A stretch of 64,000 nucleotides of DNA, taken from Brevundimonas fontaquae. GTDB lineage: Bacteria > Pseudomonadota > Alphaproteobacteria > Caulobacterales > Caulobacteraceae. Where the stretch lies: positions 2,356,001 through 2,420,000 of the forward strand of contig NZ_CP070968.1 of NCBI RefSeq assembly GCF_017086445.1, read 5' to 3'. A program made the translations under genes and the position numbers. A model generated the notes under the pieces. That model was given only the letters and a program-made list of their open reading frames with translations, did no database searches and was not told the DNA's origin. Positions 6,536 to 15,107 of the stretch are shown here, one piece after another (the stretch's first letter is position 1; each line of letters starts with the position of its first letter).

Positions 6536-9500
6536 ATGCCTCGCTTCTTTATCGAACGTCCCGTCTTCGCCTGGGTGATCTCGATCTTCATCATCCTTCT
6601 CGGCGTCCTGGCGATTCCGCGCCTGCCGATCGAACGCTTTCCAAACGTGGCGCCGCCCAGCGTCAGCATCAGCGCCAGCTATCCCGGTGCGACGCCGCAA
6701 ACGCTGGCGGACAGCGTGATCGCGCCCATCGAACGCGAACTTTCGAGCGTCCGGAACCTGCTGTATTTTGAGAGCTCCAGCGATACGTCCGGATCGGCGT
6801 CGATCACGGCGACCTTCAAGCCGGGCGTCAATCCGGAACTGGCCCAGATCGACGTTCAGAACCGGCTCAAGGGCGTCGAGCCGCGCTTGCCGCAGGCCGT
6901 CCGACAAACCGGCCTGAGCGTCGAATCCGCGTCGTCCGGCTTCCTGATGATCGTCAGCCTGAACTCGGACGGCAAGTTCGACGAGCAGGCCTTGGGCGAC
7001 TATCTCAGCCGCAACCTGGTCGAGGAGCTCAAGCGTGTGCCCGGTCTCGGACGGGTTCAGAACTTCTCGTCGGAACAGGCGATGCGGGTCTGGATCGATC
7101 CGCAGAAGATGGCCGCGCATGGCGTCAGCGTCACGGATGTCACGACCGCCATCGCCAACCAGAACCTGCCGATATCGCCTGGGCGCATCGGCGACGCGCC
7201 CACGCTCGCCGGGCAAACCGTCACCGTCCCTCTGACCGCGACGGGCCAACTTGAAAGTCCCGAGGCGTTTCGGGCCATCACCCTGCGCGCGGACGCCTCC
7301 GGCTCACGTTTGACCCTGGGCGACGTCGCGCGCGTCGAACTCGGCCAACAGTCGTACGGCTTCGATAGCTATTACAACGGCAAGCCCGCAGCCTCCGCGG
7401 CGATCCTGCTCGCACCTGGCGCAAACTCCGTCGCCGTGTCCAAAGCCGTCATCGCGCGCCTGGAGCAGCTGAAGACGGCCATGCCGGAAGGCATGAGCTA
7501 TTCGATCCCTTACGACAACGCGCCCTTCGTCAAGGTTTCGATCGAAAAGGTGGTCCACACCCTGCTCGAGGCCATGGTCCTGGTCTTCCTGGTGATGTTC
7601 CTGTTTCTGCAGAACATTCGCTACACGCTCATTCCGGCCATCGTCGCGCCCATCGCGCTGTTGGGAACGTTTGCAGTCATGGCGGCGGCGGGATTCTCGA
7701 TCAATGTGCTGACGATGTTCGGCATGGTGCTCGCGATCGGCATCATCGTGGACGACGCCATCGTCGTGGTCGAGAACGTCGAGCGACTGATGGCGGTCGA
7801 AGGACTGTCGCCCAAGGCGGCCACGATCAAGGCGATGACGGAGATCACCAAGCCGGTCATCGGCATCACCCTGGTGCTGTCTGCGGTCTTCATCCCGATG
7901 GCGTTCGCGAGCGGGTCGGTGGGCGCGATCTATCGGCAGTTCACCCTCGCCATGTCGGTGTCGATCCTCTTCTCCGCCTTCCTCGCCCTGTCGCTGACGC
8001 CGGCGCTGTGCGCGACCCTGCTGAAACCCGTGACGGGCGGTCATGACGGTCAGGCAGGGATCTTCGGCAGGTTCAACCGAGGCTTCGCCCGAATGACCGA
8101 CGCCTACGTCAGCGGGGTGGCGCGCCTTCTGAGGCGAGCCGGACGGGTCATGGTCGTGTTCGCGGCCATCCTGGCCGTGACCATCTTTGCTTTCGTCCGA
8201 CTGCCGTCCGCCTTCCTGCCGGACGAGGATCAGGGACAGCTGATGACATCGATCACCCTGCCGGCCGACGCCACGGCCGAGCGGACGCGCGCCGTCGTGG
8301 CCCAGTTCGAACAGGCCGTTCTGGCGCGTCCGGCGATCGCGGGCGCCACCAGCATCATGGGCTTCAGCTTCTCCGGTTCGGGGTCCAACGCCGCGATGGT
8401 GTTCACCAACCTGGTCGACTGGAAGTCCCGCAAGGGCGCCACCTCGGCCGGCGAGATGGAGGCTGCGACGGCGGCGATGGCCGCGGTTCGAGACGGCGAA
8501 GTAATGACCCTGATGCCGCCGGCGATCGACTCCCTTGGAACGTCTTCAGGCTTTTCAATGCGGCTTCAGGCCGTGAGCGGACAGACGGGCGCCGAGTTGC
8601 AGGTGGCGACCGATCAGCTGCTCGCTCTGGCGGCCGCCAGCCCGAAACTGTCGGGCGTCTATTCGGAGGGCCTTCCGGCCGGTTCCGCCGTCAATCTGCG
8701 CATTGACCGCGAGAAGGCTGAAGTCATGGGCGTCTCGTTCGAGGCGATCAACAATACGATCAGCGCAGCCTTGGGATCGAGCTATGTCAACGACTTCCCG
8801 AACAACGGCCGGCTCCAGCAGGTGATCGTTCAGGCGGATGCCAGCGCCCGGATGCAGCTGGCTGACGTGCTGAAGCTCTATGTGCCCAATCGCTCGGGGG
8901 GCATGACCGCTCTGTCCGAAGTGGTCACCCCGGAGTGGACCGCCTCGCCGGCCCAACTCGTACGCTACAACGGCTTCCCCGCGGCGCGCATCGCCGGCAG
9001 CCCGGCGAAAGGCGTTTCGAGCGGCCAGGCGATGGTGGAAATGGAGCGGCTCGTGTCCCAACTGCCCGCCGGCTATGTCGCGGCCTGGACCGGGGCTTCG
9101 CTTGAAGAGCAGCAGAGCGGTGCTCAGGCGCCCATGCTTCTGGCCTTTTCCATGCTGGTCCTCTTCCTCGTCCTGGCGGCGCTTTACGAGAGTTGGTCTA
9201 TCCCGCTCGCCGTCATGCTGGTCGTCCCACTCGGTATCATCGGCGCCGTGATCGCGGTCACGCTGCGCGACCTGCCGAACGACGTCTTCTTCAAGGTCGG
9301 CTTGATCACAATCATCGGCCTGTCGGCCAAGAACGCCATCCTGATCGTGGAGTTCGCCCGCAAGCTCCAGGTCGAAGAGGGCAAGACGCTTGTCGCAGCG
9401 ACTATCGAGGCGTCGCGCCTGCGTCTGCGGCCGATCATCATGACCTCCCTGGCCTTCACCCTCGGCGTCCTGCCTTTGATGATCGCGAGCGGCGCCAGCG

Positions 9501-9682
9501 CCGCGACCCAGCACGCCATCGGTACGGGGGTCTTCGAAGGCATGATCACAGCCACGGTCCTGGCGGTCTTCTTCGTGCCGGTCTTCTTCGTCTTCATCCT
9601 GACGCTGATGGACCGGCTGGCCTCACGCGTGCCGCGCCTGCGATGGCCGTGGAAACAGCATAGGACGGGGGACGTGGCATGA
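6536..9682 (+). CDS. RND multidrug efflux permease, AdeB/AcrB-like (HAE1)
   Basis: The 1048-residue length is standard for HAE1 transporters. TM1 follows MPRFFIERPVFAWVI, and two large periplasmic loops follow TM1 and TM7. The proton-relay pair is Asp406-Asp407 in GIIVDDAIVVVEN, and the relay lysine is in GLSAKNAILIVEF in the second half. The internal duplication of porter domains is clear. Such permeases export drugs, dyes and detergents from periplasm or membrane by proton antiport, as trimers joined to the adaptor and outer-membrane channel encoded on either side. The gene overlaps the next by 4 bp (ATGA). Substrates cannot be read from the sequence. Confidence 0.96.
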   Translation: MPRFFIERPVFAWVISIFIILLGVLAIPRLPIERFPNVAPPSVSISASYPGATPQTLADSVIAPIERELSSVRNLLYFESSSDTSGSASITATFKPGVNPELAQIDVQNRLKGVEPRLPQAVRQTGLSVESASSGFLMIVSLNSDGKFDEQALGDYLSRNLVEELKRVPGLGRVQNFSSEQAMRVWIDPQKMAAHGVSVTDVTTAIANQNLPISPGRIGDAPTLAGQTVTVPLTATGQLESPEAFRAITLRADASGSRLTLGDVARVELGQQSYGFDSYYNGKPAASAAILLAPGANSVAVSKAVIARLEQLKTAMPEGMSYSIPYDNAPFVKVSIEKVVHTLLEAMVLVFLVMFLFLQNIRYTLIPAIVAPIALLGTFAVMAAAGFSINVLTMFGMVLAIGIIVDDAIVVVENVERLMAVEGLSPKAATIKAMTEITKPVIGITLVLSAVFIPMAFASGSVGAIYRQFTLAMSVSILFSAFLALSLTPALCATLLKPVTGGHDGQAGIFGRFNRGFARMTDAYVSGVARLLRRAGRVMVVFAAILAVTIFAFVRLPSAFLPDEDQGQLMTSITLPADATAERTRAVVAQFEQAVLARPAIAGATSIMGFSFSGSGSNAAMVFTNLVDWKSRKGATSAGEMEAATAAMAAVRDGEVMTLMPPAIDSLGTSSGFSMRLQAVSGQTGAELQVATDQLLALAAASPKLSGVYSEGLPAGSAVNLRIDREKAEVMGVSFEAINNTISAALGSSYVNDFPNNGRLQQVIVQADASARMQLADVLKLYVPNRSGGMTALSEVVTPEWTASPAQLVRYNGFPAARIAGSPAKGVSSGQAMVEMERLVSQLPAGYVAAWTGASLEEQQSGAQAPMLLAFSMLVLFLVLAALYESWSIPLAVMLVVPLGIIGAVIAVTLRDLPNDVFFKVGLITIIGLSAKNAILIVEFARKLQVEEGKTLVAATIEASRLRLRPIIMTSLAFTLGVLPLMIASGASAATQHAIGTGVFEGMITATVLAVFFVPVFFVFILTLMDRLASRVPRLRWPWKQHRTGDVA

Positions 9683-11091
9683 CGGGCTGGATGCGCAAAG
9701 GCGGAATCGCGCTCCTCTTAGGCCTGGCCGGGTGCCAAACCGTCCCGCGAACGGCGGCCCCGGACGTGGTGGCGCCGGTCTTTCCCGCACCTTCAGCTGA
9801 GGTGGACCAGCGATCGGCGGCCGAGCGGAACTGGCGATCGGTCTTCGTCGATCCGCGTCTGCAGGCCCTCATAGAGATCGCCCTTGCGGACAGCCGCGAT
9901 CTGCAGCTTGCGCTCTTGGATGTCGATGCGGCGCGTGCGCAGCTTCGCATCCAGAATGCGGGCAGCGCGCCACAGGTCGACGCCCAAGTCGGGTACAGCC
10001 AGAGCGGAGGGCCGGGCGACCAGAGCACAGGCCAATCAACCGTGTCGTTCGCTCTGTCCGCGTTCGAACTGGACCTTTTCGGACGGCTTCGCGCGGAATC
10101 GGACAGCAGTTTTGCGGCCTATCTCGCTGCGCAATCGGGACGGGACGCCGCGCAGATCGCCGTGATGTCGACGGTCGCCGACGCCTATCTCGCACAGAGC
10201 GCCGCCGAAGAGGCTGTGGCGTTGACGACCCTGACGCTCGCCGATTGGCGAGCCTCGCTGGACCTGACTCATCGGCTGCAGGAGGCCGGCCAGGCGAGCG
10301 GTCTCGATGTCGCACAGGCCGAGGGTCAGGTCTTGGCCGCCGAAGCCGACCGGGAAGCCGCCAGGCGTGACCTCGCCATAGCAACGAACGCTCTGACGCT
10401 CGCGATCGGCCGTCCCATGCCGGACGATCTCCCGGCCCGCCTGGGCATTGAGGCGGAGCCCATCGTGACGCGGCTCGGCGCTGGAGTTCCGTCAGACCTT
10501 CTGAAACGTCGTCCAGACATTCGGCAGGCGGAACACCAACTTGCCGCGGCCAATGCCGACATTCGCGCGGCGCGCGCCGCCTTCTTCCCCCGTCTCTCCC
10601 TGACGGCGGCCCTTGGCTCGGCCAGCGCGGACCTCGGCGGCCTGTTTAACGGCGCCAATCGAACATGGTCTTTCGCGCCGGTCATCACCCAGCCCCTCTT
10701 CAACGCCGGACGGCTGAAGGGCGCGTTGGATCTTGCCGAGATTCGGGCGGACCAGGCCGTGGCGACTTATGAGCGCACGATCCAGACCGCCTTCAGGGAA
10801 GTCGCTGACGGATTGGCCGGGCGTGAAACCTATGACGCCCAGTTGGACCGCGAGACTGCGGCGGTCCGCGTCGCCGAGCGCCGCAGACTGCTTTCGCAGC
10901 AGCGTTATGCGGCGGGGCTCGACAGCCGCCTCGAACTCCTCGACGCGCAGCGCCAACTCTATGCCCAGCAACGCGCCCGGCTGGCGACCCAGAAGGCGCG
11001 CCTCTCAAACGCCGTCGCCCTGTACCGCGCGCTCGGTGGCGGTCTCGACGTCGGCGGTGCGACCGCCACGTCGCCGAGCGGAGGCGCTTAG
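9679..11091 (+). CDS. Outer-membrane efflux channel lipoprotein, NodT/AdeC-like
   Basis: The 470-residue protein starts with a lipoprotein signal (GGIALLLGLAGC) and contains two outer-membrane-efflux-protein repeats. The first is at about 60-260 (LIEIALADSRDLQLALLDVD). The second is at about 270-460, with LLKRRPDIRQAEHQL, AAFFPRLSLTAALG and VITQPLFNAGRL. These marks are typical of the TolC superfamily NodT branch. It forms the trimeric exit duct of the pump. The start ATG overlaps the permease stop, so the three pump genes form one transcription unit. Confidence 0.94.
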   Translation: MTGWMRKGGIALLLGLAGCQTVPRTAAPDVVAPVFPAPSAEVDQRSAAERNWRSVFVDPRLQALIEIALADSRDLQLALLDVDAARAQLRIQNAGSAPQVDAQVGYSQSGGPGDQSTGQSTVSFALSAFELDLFGRLRAESDSSFAAYLAAQSGRDAAQIAVMSTVADAYLAQSAAEEAVALTTLTLADWRASLDLTHRLQEAGQASGLDVAQAEGQVLAAEADREAARRDLAIATNALTLAIGRPMPDDLPARLGIEAEPIVTRLGAGVPSDLLKRRPDIRQAEHQLAAANADIRAARAAFFPRLSLTAALGSASADLGGLFNGANRTWSFAPVITQPLFNAGRLKGALDLAEIRADQAVATYERTIQTAFREVADGLAGRETYDAQLDRETAAVRVAERRRLLSQQRYAAGLDSRLELLDAQRQLYAQQRARLATQKARLSNAVALYRALGGGLDVGGATATSPSGGA

Positions 11092-11187
11092 GATGATCGT
11101 TTCCGATGCAGACAGGTGGTTGCGGCCACGTCACCGGGTTTCGAACCGGGTCTGGTTGACCCCCTTGCCCTATGAAAGGACCTGCCG

Positions 11188-11727
11188 ATGACAGCCGCTG
11201 TAACGCTTCAACCCGCTTCGGCCGATGACCTTCCGCGCTTCAAAAGCGACTTGCAGGCGGCGTTCGCGCTCGCCGTCGTGGAGGCGTTCGGCGATCAACT
11301 CGACGTACCCATGCCATCTGACGCAACGCTGGAAACGGCGTTCAGCGCGCCGGGCGCTGTCGTGCTTCGTATTCTTCAGGACGGCGTCGATGTCGGCGGC
11401 GCGGTCGTGACGATCAACACTGAGACCCAGCACAACAGTCTGGATCTGTTCTTCATCAAGGTCGGCCAGCATTCCAGTGGTTTGGGACGCCAAGCCTGGT
11501 TCGCGATCGAGCAGCGCTTTCCAGCAACCGTCGCCTGGGAAACGCACACGCCCTATTTCGAGAAGCGGAACATCCATTTCTACGTCAACATATGTGGGTT
11601 CAAGATCGTGGAGTTCTTCAACCCGCGGCATCCGGATCCCCACGAAGACGGCGAGTTGGAAGATCTGCCCGGAGAAGGGGAAGCGTTTCAGTTCCAGAAG
11701 TTGATGCGTCCGCCCTCGAACGCCTAG
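11188..11727 (+). CDS. GNAT-like N-acetyltransferase domain protein
   Basis: This 179-residue protein begins MTAAVTLQPASADDLPRF, with AAGGAC upstream. The fold pattern is that of GNAT enzymes: an N-terminal strand-helix, a central strand VVTINTETQHNSLDLFFIKV, the acetyl-CoA loop region GQHSSGLGRQAWFAIE, then ETHTPYFEKRNIHFYVNICG where the final strands sit. The canonical QxxGxG/A loop appears as HSSGLG, so the match is moderate. It lies 96 bp after the efflux operon on the same strand, inside the suspected island. The substrate is unknown. Confidence 0.72.
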   Translation: MTAAVTLQPASADDLPRFKSDLQAAFALAVVEAFGDQLDVPMPSDATLETAFSAPGAVVLRILQDGVDVGGAVVTINTETQHNSLDLFFIKVGQHSSGLGRQAWFAIEQRFPATVAWETHTPYFEKRNIHFYVNICGFKIVEFFNPRHPDPHEDGELEDLPGEGEAFQFQKLMRPPSNA

Positions 11728-12074
11728 GCAGACGAGGACATGAGCCCAGACGTGAAACGTCCGCTCATCGCGCCTATACGTCTTGAAGCAAAGGCGCGAT
11801 GGGGAAATCCGTTGGGCGGCTGGCAACTGCGCACGCTCCATGCGCCAAGCGCGCTCCCGGTTGCTGGTCATGGCAGTGGCTGGATCGAGACTGAGAAGGC
11901 GCCTGCTGCGTAGGTTGGCCGCGGTGAGCTGACTGCTTCCTAATCAGCCGTCGTAGTTCGAGCCCTGCATCAACGACGATCGTCGCGCCCTGACGCTTCC
12001 AATAGCTCGACACCCTTGGATTTCGCGCGGCGTGGCTTAAATGCCGATGCCTGCCGCTGAACGGAATCCGACCT
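11728..12074. other. Intergenic region at right edge of suspected island
   Basis: No supported gene is present in these 347 bases. The only recognisable content is a decayed tRNA-Lys-like sequence at 11926-11972. Conserved chromosomal genes resume with glutathione reductase at 12075. Confidence 0.55.
11926..11972 (+). other. Decayed tRNA-Lys-like sequence, candidate old attachment site
   Basis: The sequence GAGCTGACTGCTTCCTAATC, then AGCCGTCGTAGTTCGAGCCC and TGCATCA, aligns with the tRNA-Lys(CTT) anticodon stem-loop, T-arm and acceptor strand as seen at 2720-2764. It has small insertions in the anticodon loop and a lost base in the T-arm. It cannot make a tRNA. It has the same orientation as the fragment at 2720 and closes the interval that contains the efflux pump, so it may be the worn far end of an earlier insertion at the same tRNA. 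Confidence 0.55.
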
Positions 12075-13457
12075 ATGGCCGACTACGACTACGACCTCTT
12101 CGTCATCGGCGCCGGTTCGGGCGGGGTGCGGGCGGCGCGGCTGACGGCGCTGGATGGCAAGAAAGTTGGGGTCGCCGAGGAATATCGGGTCGGCGGCACC
12201 TGCGTGATCCGCGGCTGCGTGCCCAAGAAGTTCATGGTCATGGCCTCCGAGGTCAGCCACGCGCTCGAGATCGCCGAGGGTTACGGCTGGTCGTTCGACA
12301 ACGCCAAGTTCGACTGGCCCACCTTCCTTGAAGCCAAGGATGTCGAGATCGCGCGCCTGTCCGGCATCTATGCCGCCAATCTGGGCAAGGCCGGGGTCGA
12401 ACTGGTCCACGGGCGGGCGGTCCTGAAAGACGCCCACACGGTCGAAATCGTCGGCAAGGATCGCACCATCACCGCCAAAAAGATCCTGATCGCCACGGGC
12501 GGCCGCCCGTGGAAGCCGGAAGAGCTACCTGGCATTGAGCACGCCATCACGTCTGAAGAAGCCTTCCACCTTCCGGAACTACCCAAGCGCATCCTGATCG
12601 CAGGCGGCGGCTATATCGCGGTGGAGTTCGCCGGCATCTTCGCGGGCCTGGGCGTCGAGACGACCTTGATCTATCGCGGCCCCAACATCCTGCGCGGCTT
12701 CGACGACGACGTGCGCGCACACCTGGCCGGAGAGATCGAAAAGCGGGGCATAAAGGTCATTCTGGGCTGCCAGCACGAGAAGATCGAAAAGACTGAGACC
12801 TGTCTCATCAACCACCTCGAAAACGGCATGAAGTTGGAGACGGACGTCGTCATGTTCGCCACCGGCCGCATTCCCTACGTCAAGGATCTGGGGCTGGAGA
12901 GCGCCGGCGTCGAGCTGAACGAGGCGGGCGCCATCAAGGTCGACCCCTATTCCAAGACGACGGCCGACAACATCTGGGCCCTCGGCGACGTCACCGACCG
13001 GATGAACCTGACGCCTGTCGCCATCCGCGAAGCCGTCGCCTTCCATCAGACCGTCTATCGCGACAATCCCCAGCACTTCGACTACGAGGCCGTGGCCACC
13101 GCCGTCTTCAGCCAGCCGCCGGTCGGGGTCGTGGGGCTAAGCGAGGCGGAGGCGCGGCGGTCGTGCTCGAACGGCGTGGACGTCTACGTCACCCGGTTCC
13201 GCCCGATGAAATACGCCTTCACAGGCTCGGATGAGCGGGTGCTTATGAAGCTGGTGGTCGATGCCGACAGCCAGCGCGTGGTCGGCGTTCACATCGTCGG
13301 GCCCGACAGCCCCGAGATGATCCAGCTGGCCGCGATCGCCGTGAAGGCCGGCCTGACCAAGGCCCAGTGGGACGCCACTTGCGCCGTCCACCCCACCATG
13401 GCCGAAGAGCTGGTCACGCTGAAGGAGAAGCAGTCGGGCGCGACCTCCGCCGGCTGA
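12075..13457 (+). CDS. gor: Glutathione-disulfide reductase
   Basis: A 460-residue FAD/NADPH disulfide oxidoreductase that regenerates reduced glutathione in the cytoplasm. It shows the N-terminal FAD-binding GAGSGGVRAAR, the redox-active pair Cys43/Cys48 in GGTCVIRGCVPKK, and the NADPH-binding GGGYIAVEFAGIFAG followed by an Arg-containing loop. The second FAD motif is IWALGDV, and the C-terminal catalytic His-Glu pair is in CAVHPTMAEE. The arrangement CVIRGCVPKK distinguishes glutathione reductase from lipoamide dehydrogenase. It is the first core gene after the suspected island, and a carboxylesterase converges on it 9 bp downstream. Confidence 0.95.
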   Translation: MADYDYDLFVIGAGSGGVRAARLTALDGKKVGVAEEYRVGGTCVIRGCVPKKFMVMASEVSHALEIAEGYGWSFDNAKFDWPTFLEAKDVEIARLSGIYAANLGKAGVELVHGRAVLKDAHTVEIVGKDRTITAKKILIATGGRPWKPEELPGIEHAITSEEAFHLPELPKRILIAGGGYIAVEFAGIFAGLGVETTLIYRGPNILRGFDDDVRAHLAGEIEKRGIKVILGCQHEKIEKTETCLINHLENGMKLETDVVMFATGRIPYVKDLGLESAGVELNEAGAIKVDPYSKTTADNIWALGDVTDRMNLTPVAIREAVAFHQTVYRDNPQHFDYEAVATAVFSQPPVGVVGLSEAEARRSCSNGVDVYVTRFRPMKYAFTGSDERVLMKLVVDADSQRVVGVHIVGPDSPEMIQLAAIAVKAGLTKAQWDATCAVHPTMAEELVTLKEKQSGATSAG

Positions 13458-13466
13458 CGCGCGCTC

Positions 13467-14987
13467 TTAGGGCCGAGGCCGCTCGCGGAACCGCTCGAGC
13501 AGGTCCAGCCGGGCGCTGAACGGCACGGGCGTGACGGTCGGTCCCGGGTTGACGAAGTTCATCAGCCGGGTGTCCCTCAATGTCGCTGTGGGCCAGCGTG
13601 GCCGCCCGACGCCGTTGGGATCGCCCGAGCGCGCGAAGGCGGTCCAATAGCTCATCATGGCCTCCGACGCCTTTCGGTCCCGATCCTCGACGGTATACGG
13701 TAGAGTGTTCAACGTGCCGAACACATACGGCCGCTCGATCGCATGGGTCGCGCCGCCATGCGGCTCCGGATTCTGCGGCGACGAGATATCGAACCGATAG
13801 AGCCAGGCCGGATGGCCCGCCTTGGCATGCAGCCGCGCCAGCATCCGGGCCGGTTCCGAAAACACCAGATCCGTGATCGCCAGCTTGTCGAACGCCTCCA
13901 GCCCGCCATAGGCCTGAACGGCATCGGCGCGCTCGAGCCAGGTCATGTCGTCGTCGATCTGACCATAGCCGTTGCGATCCGTGGGCCGCATCCACCAGAA
14001 CTCGGCGCTGTTGCTGCCGATGATGAAGGGCACCGGAGCCTGCCGCCCCGCCTTGAACGCCGCCTCGACCGTGGACGGCACGATCCGCCCGTCGATCAGC
14101 GTCAGGTCGCCGTTGGCGAAAACCGGGGGCGGCGTCAGGAACAGATCGGCCGGCGCCGCGCGCAAATCCGCCGCCGTTCGCAGTCCCGCGCCATAGGCCC
14201 ACACCTCGCCGCGCTCGCGCGCTGAGGGCGCGCCATAGGCGCCCTTGCGGTCCAGCGGCGTCTGCAACTCCCGCCCCAGGCCGGACTGAACGATCGCCCG
14301 GTCGAACAGACCGCGCGCCGGCGGCGAGATCATCAGTCGCGTGACAATCGCCCCGCCTGCCGATTCGCCGAAGATGGTCACGTTCTTGGGGTCGCCGCCA
14401 AAGGCCGCGATATTGGCGCGCACCCATTTCAGCGCCGCCGTCACGTCCATCAGGCCGTAATTCCCCGCCGCCTCGCCCGCCGGCCGCTCGGCCGCCAGCG
14501 CCGGATGATCGAAGAAGCCCAGCCGCCCCAGTCGATAGTTCAGTGTCACCACGACCATGCCACGCTTGGCCAGGCTGGTTCCATCATACAGCGGCGCGGT
14601 TCCCGATCCGTTGACCAGGCCGCCACCATGAATCCAGACCATGACAGGCGCGGGCTGAGCCGCGCTGACCGGTCGCCAGACGTTCAGGTTCAGACAGTCT
14701 TCGCTCATCGGCAAGGGACCGACGCCGGGGTCGCCATTCGGCGGCGCCTGGATGCACAGCGGACCATAGGCCGAGGCGTCGCGCTGGCCTTGCCAGGTCG
14801 GCGCGGGGCCGGGCGGTCGCCAACGCCGCTCGGCCGTCGGCGGGGCGGCATAGGGAATGTTCTTGAACGCAGCCACTTCGGCATCCGCGCGTCCGGTCAG
14901 GACGCCCTGCGGAATGCGGACGGTGGGCTGGTCGGCTGCGGGCGCCATCATAAGCGAGAGGGTGGCGAAAACGCCGGCGATTGTCAT
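13467..14987 (-). CDS. Type B carboxylesterase/lipase family protein
   Basis: The 506-residue alpha/beta hydrolase begins with a signal-like segment (MTIAGVFATLSLMMAPAA), so it is probably exported. It has the family marks SEDCLNLNVWRP, the oxyanion-hole stretch VMVWIHGGGLVNGSG, and the nucleophile Ser209 in FGESAGG. An acidic residue in the ISFSEPAR-like region and a His in the ENPEPHGGATHAIE area complete the triad. Such enzymes hydrolyse carboxylic esters; the natural substrate is not known. It converges with the glutathione reductase gene and diverges from the sensor kinase gene at 15108. Confidence 0.9.
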   Translation of the reverse strand: MTIAGVFATLSLMMAPAADQPTVRIPQGVLTGRADAEVAAFKNIPYAAPPTAERRWRPPGPAPTWQGQRDASAYGPLCIQAPPNGDPGVGPLPMSEDCLNLNVWRPVSAAQPAPVMVWIHGGGLVNGSGTAPLYDGTSLAKRGMVVVTLNYRLGRLGFFDHPALAAERPAGEAAGNYGLMDVTAALKWVRANIAAFGGDPKNVTIFGESAGGAIVTRLMISPPARGLFDRAIVQSGLGRELQTPLDRKGAYGAPSARERGEVWAYGAGLRTAADLRAAPADLFLTPPPVFANGDLTLIDGRIVPSTVEAAFKAGRQAPVPFIIGSNSAEFWWMRPTDRNGYGQIDDDMTWLERADAVQAYGGLEAFDKLAITDLVFSEPARMLARLHAKAGHPAWLYRFDISSPQNPEPHGGATHAIERPYVFGTLNTLPYTVEDRDRKASEAMMSYWTAFARSGDPNGVGRPRWPTATLRDTRLMNFVNPGPTVTPVPFSARLDLLERFRERPRP

Positions 14988-15107
14988 GCGCGTTGATTAG
15001 CAAAATACGACGGCGCGCCAATCACCTTACGATCAAAGTTGGCGACAGCGAAGCCGGAGAACCGATTTCGATGTCGCGCGTTATCGCCAAGCTGTGCGGG
15101 GTAAGCG

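Noticed and set aside
5450..7249. Long minus-strand open frame of about 600 codons
   Set aside because: It lies wholly opposite the adaptor and permease genes, is Arg/Asp/His-rich in the manner of a GC-rich antisense shadow, and matches no family.
11138..11158. GGGTTTCGAACC-like motif suggesting a tRNA T-arm after the efflux operon
   Set aside because: No acceptor, anticodon or D-arm can be drawn around it, and stem pairing is imperfect.
11774..12013. Minus-strand frame across the decayed tRNA-like sequence
   Set aside because: No ribosome site or domain; it crosses a non-coding junction.
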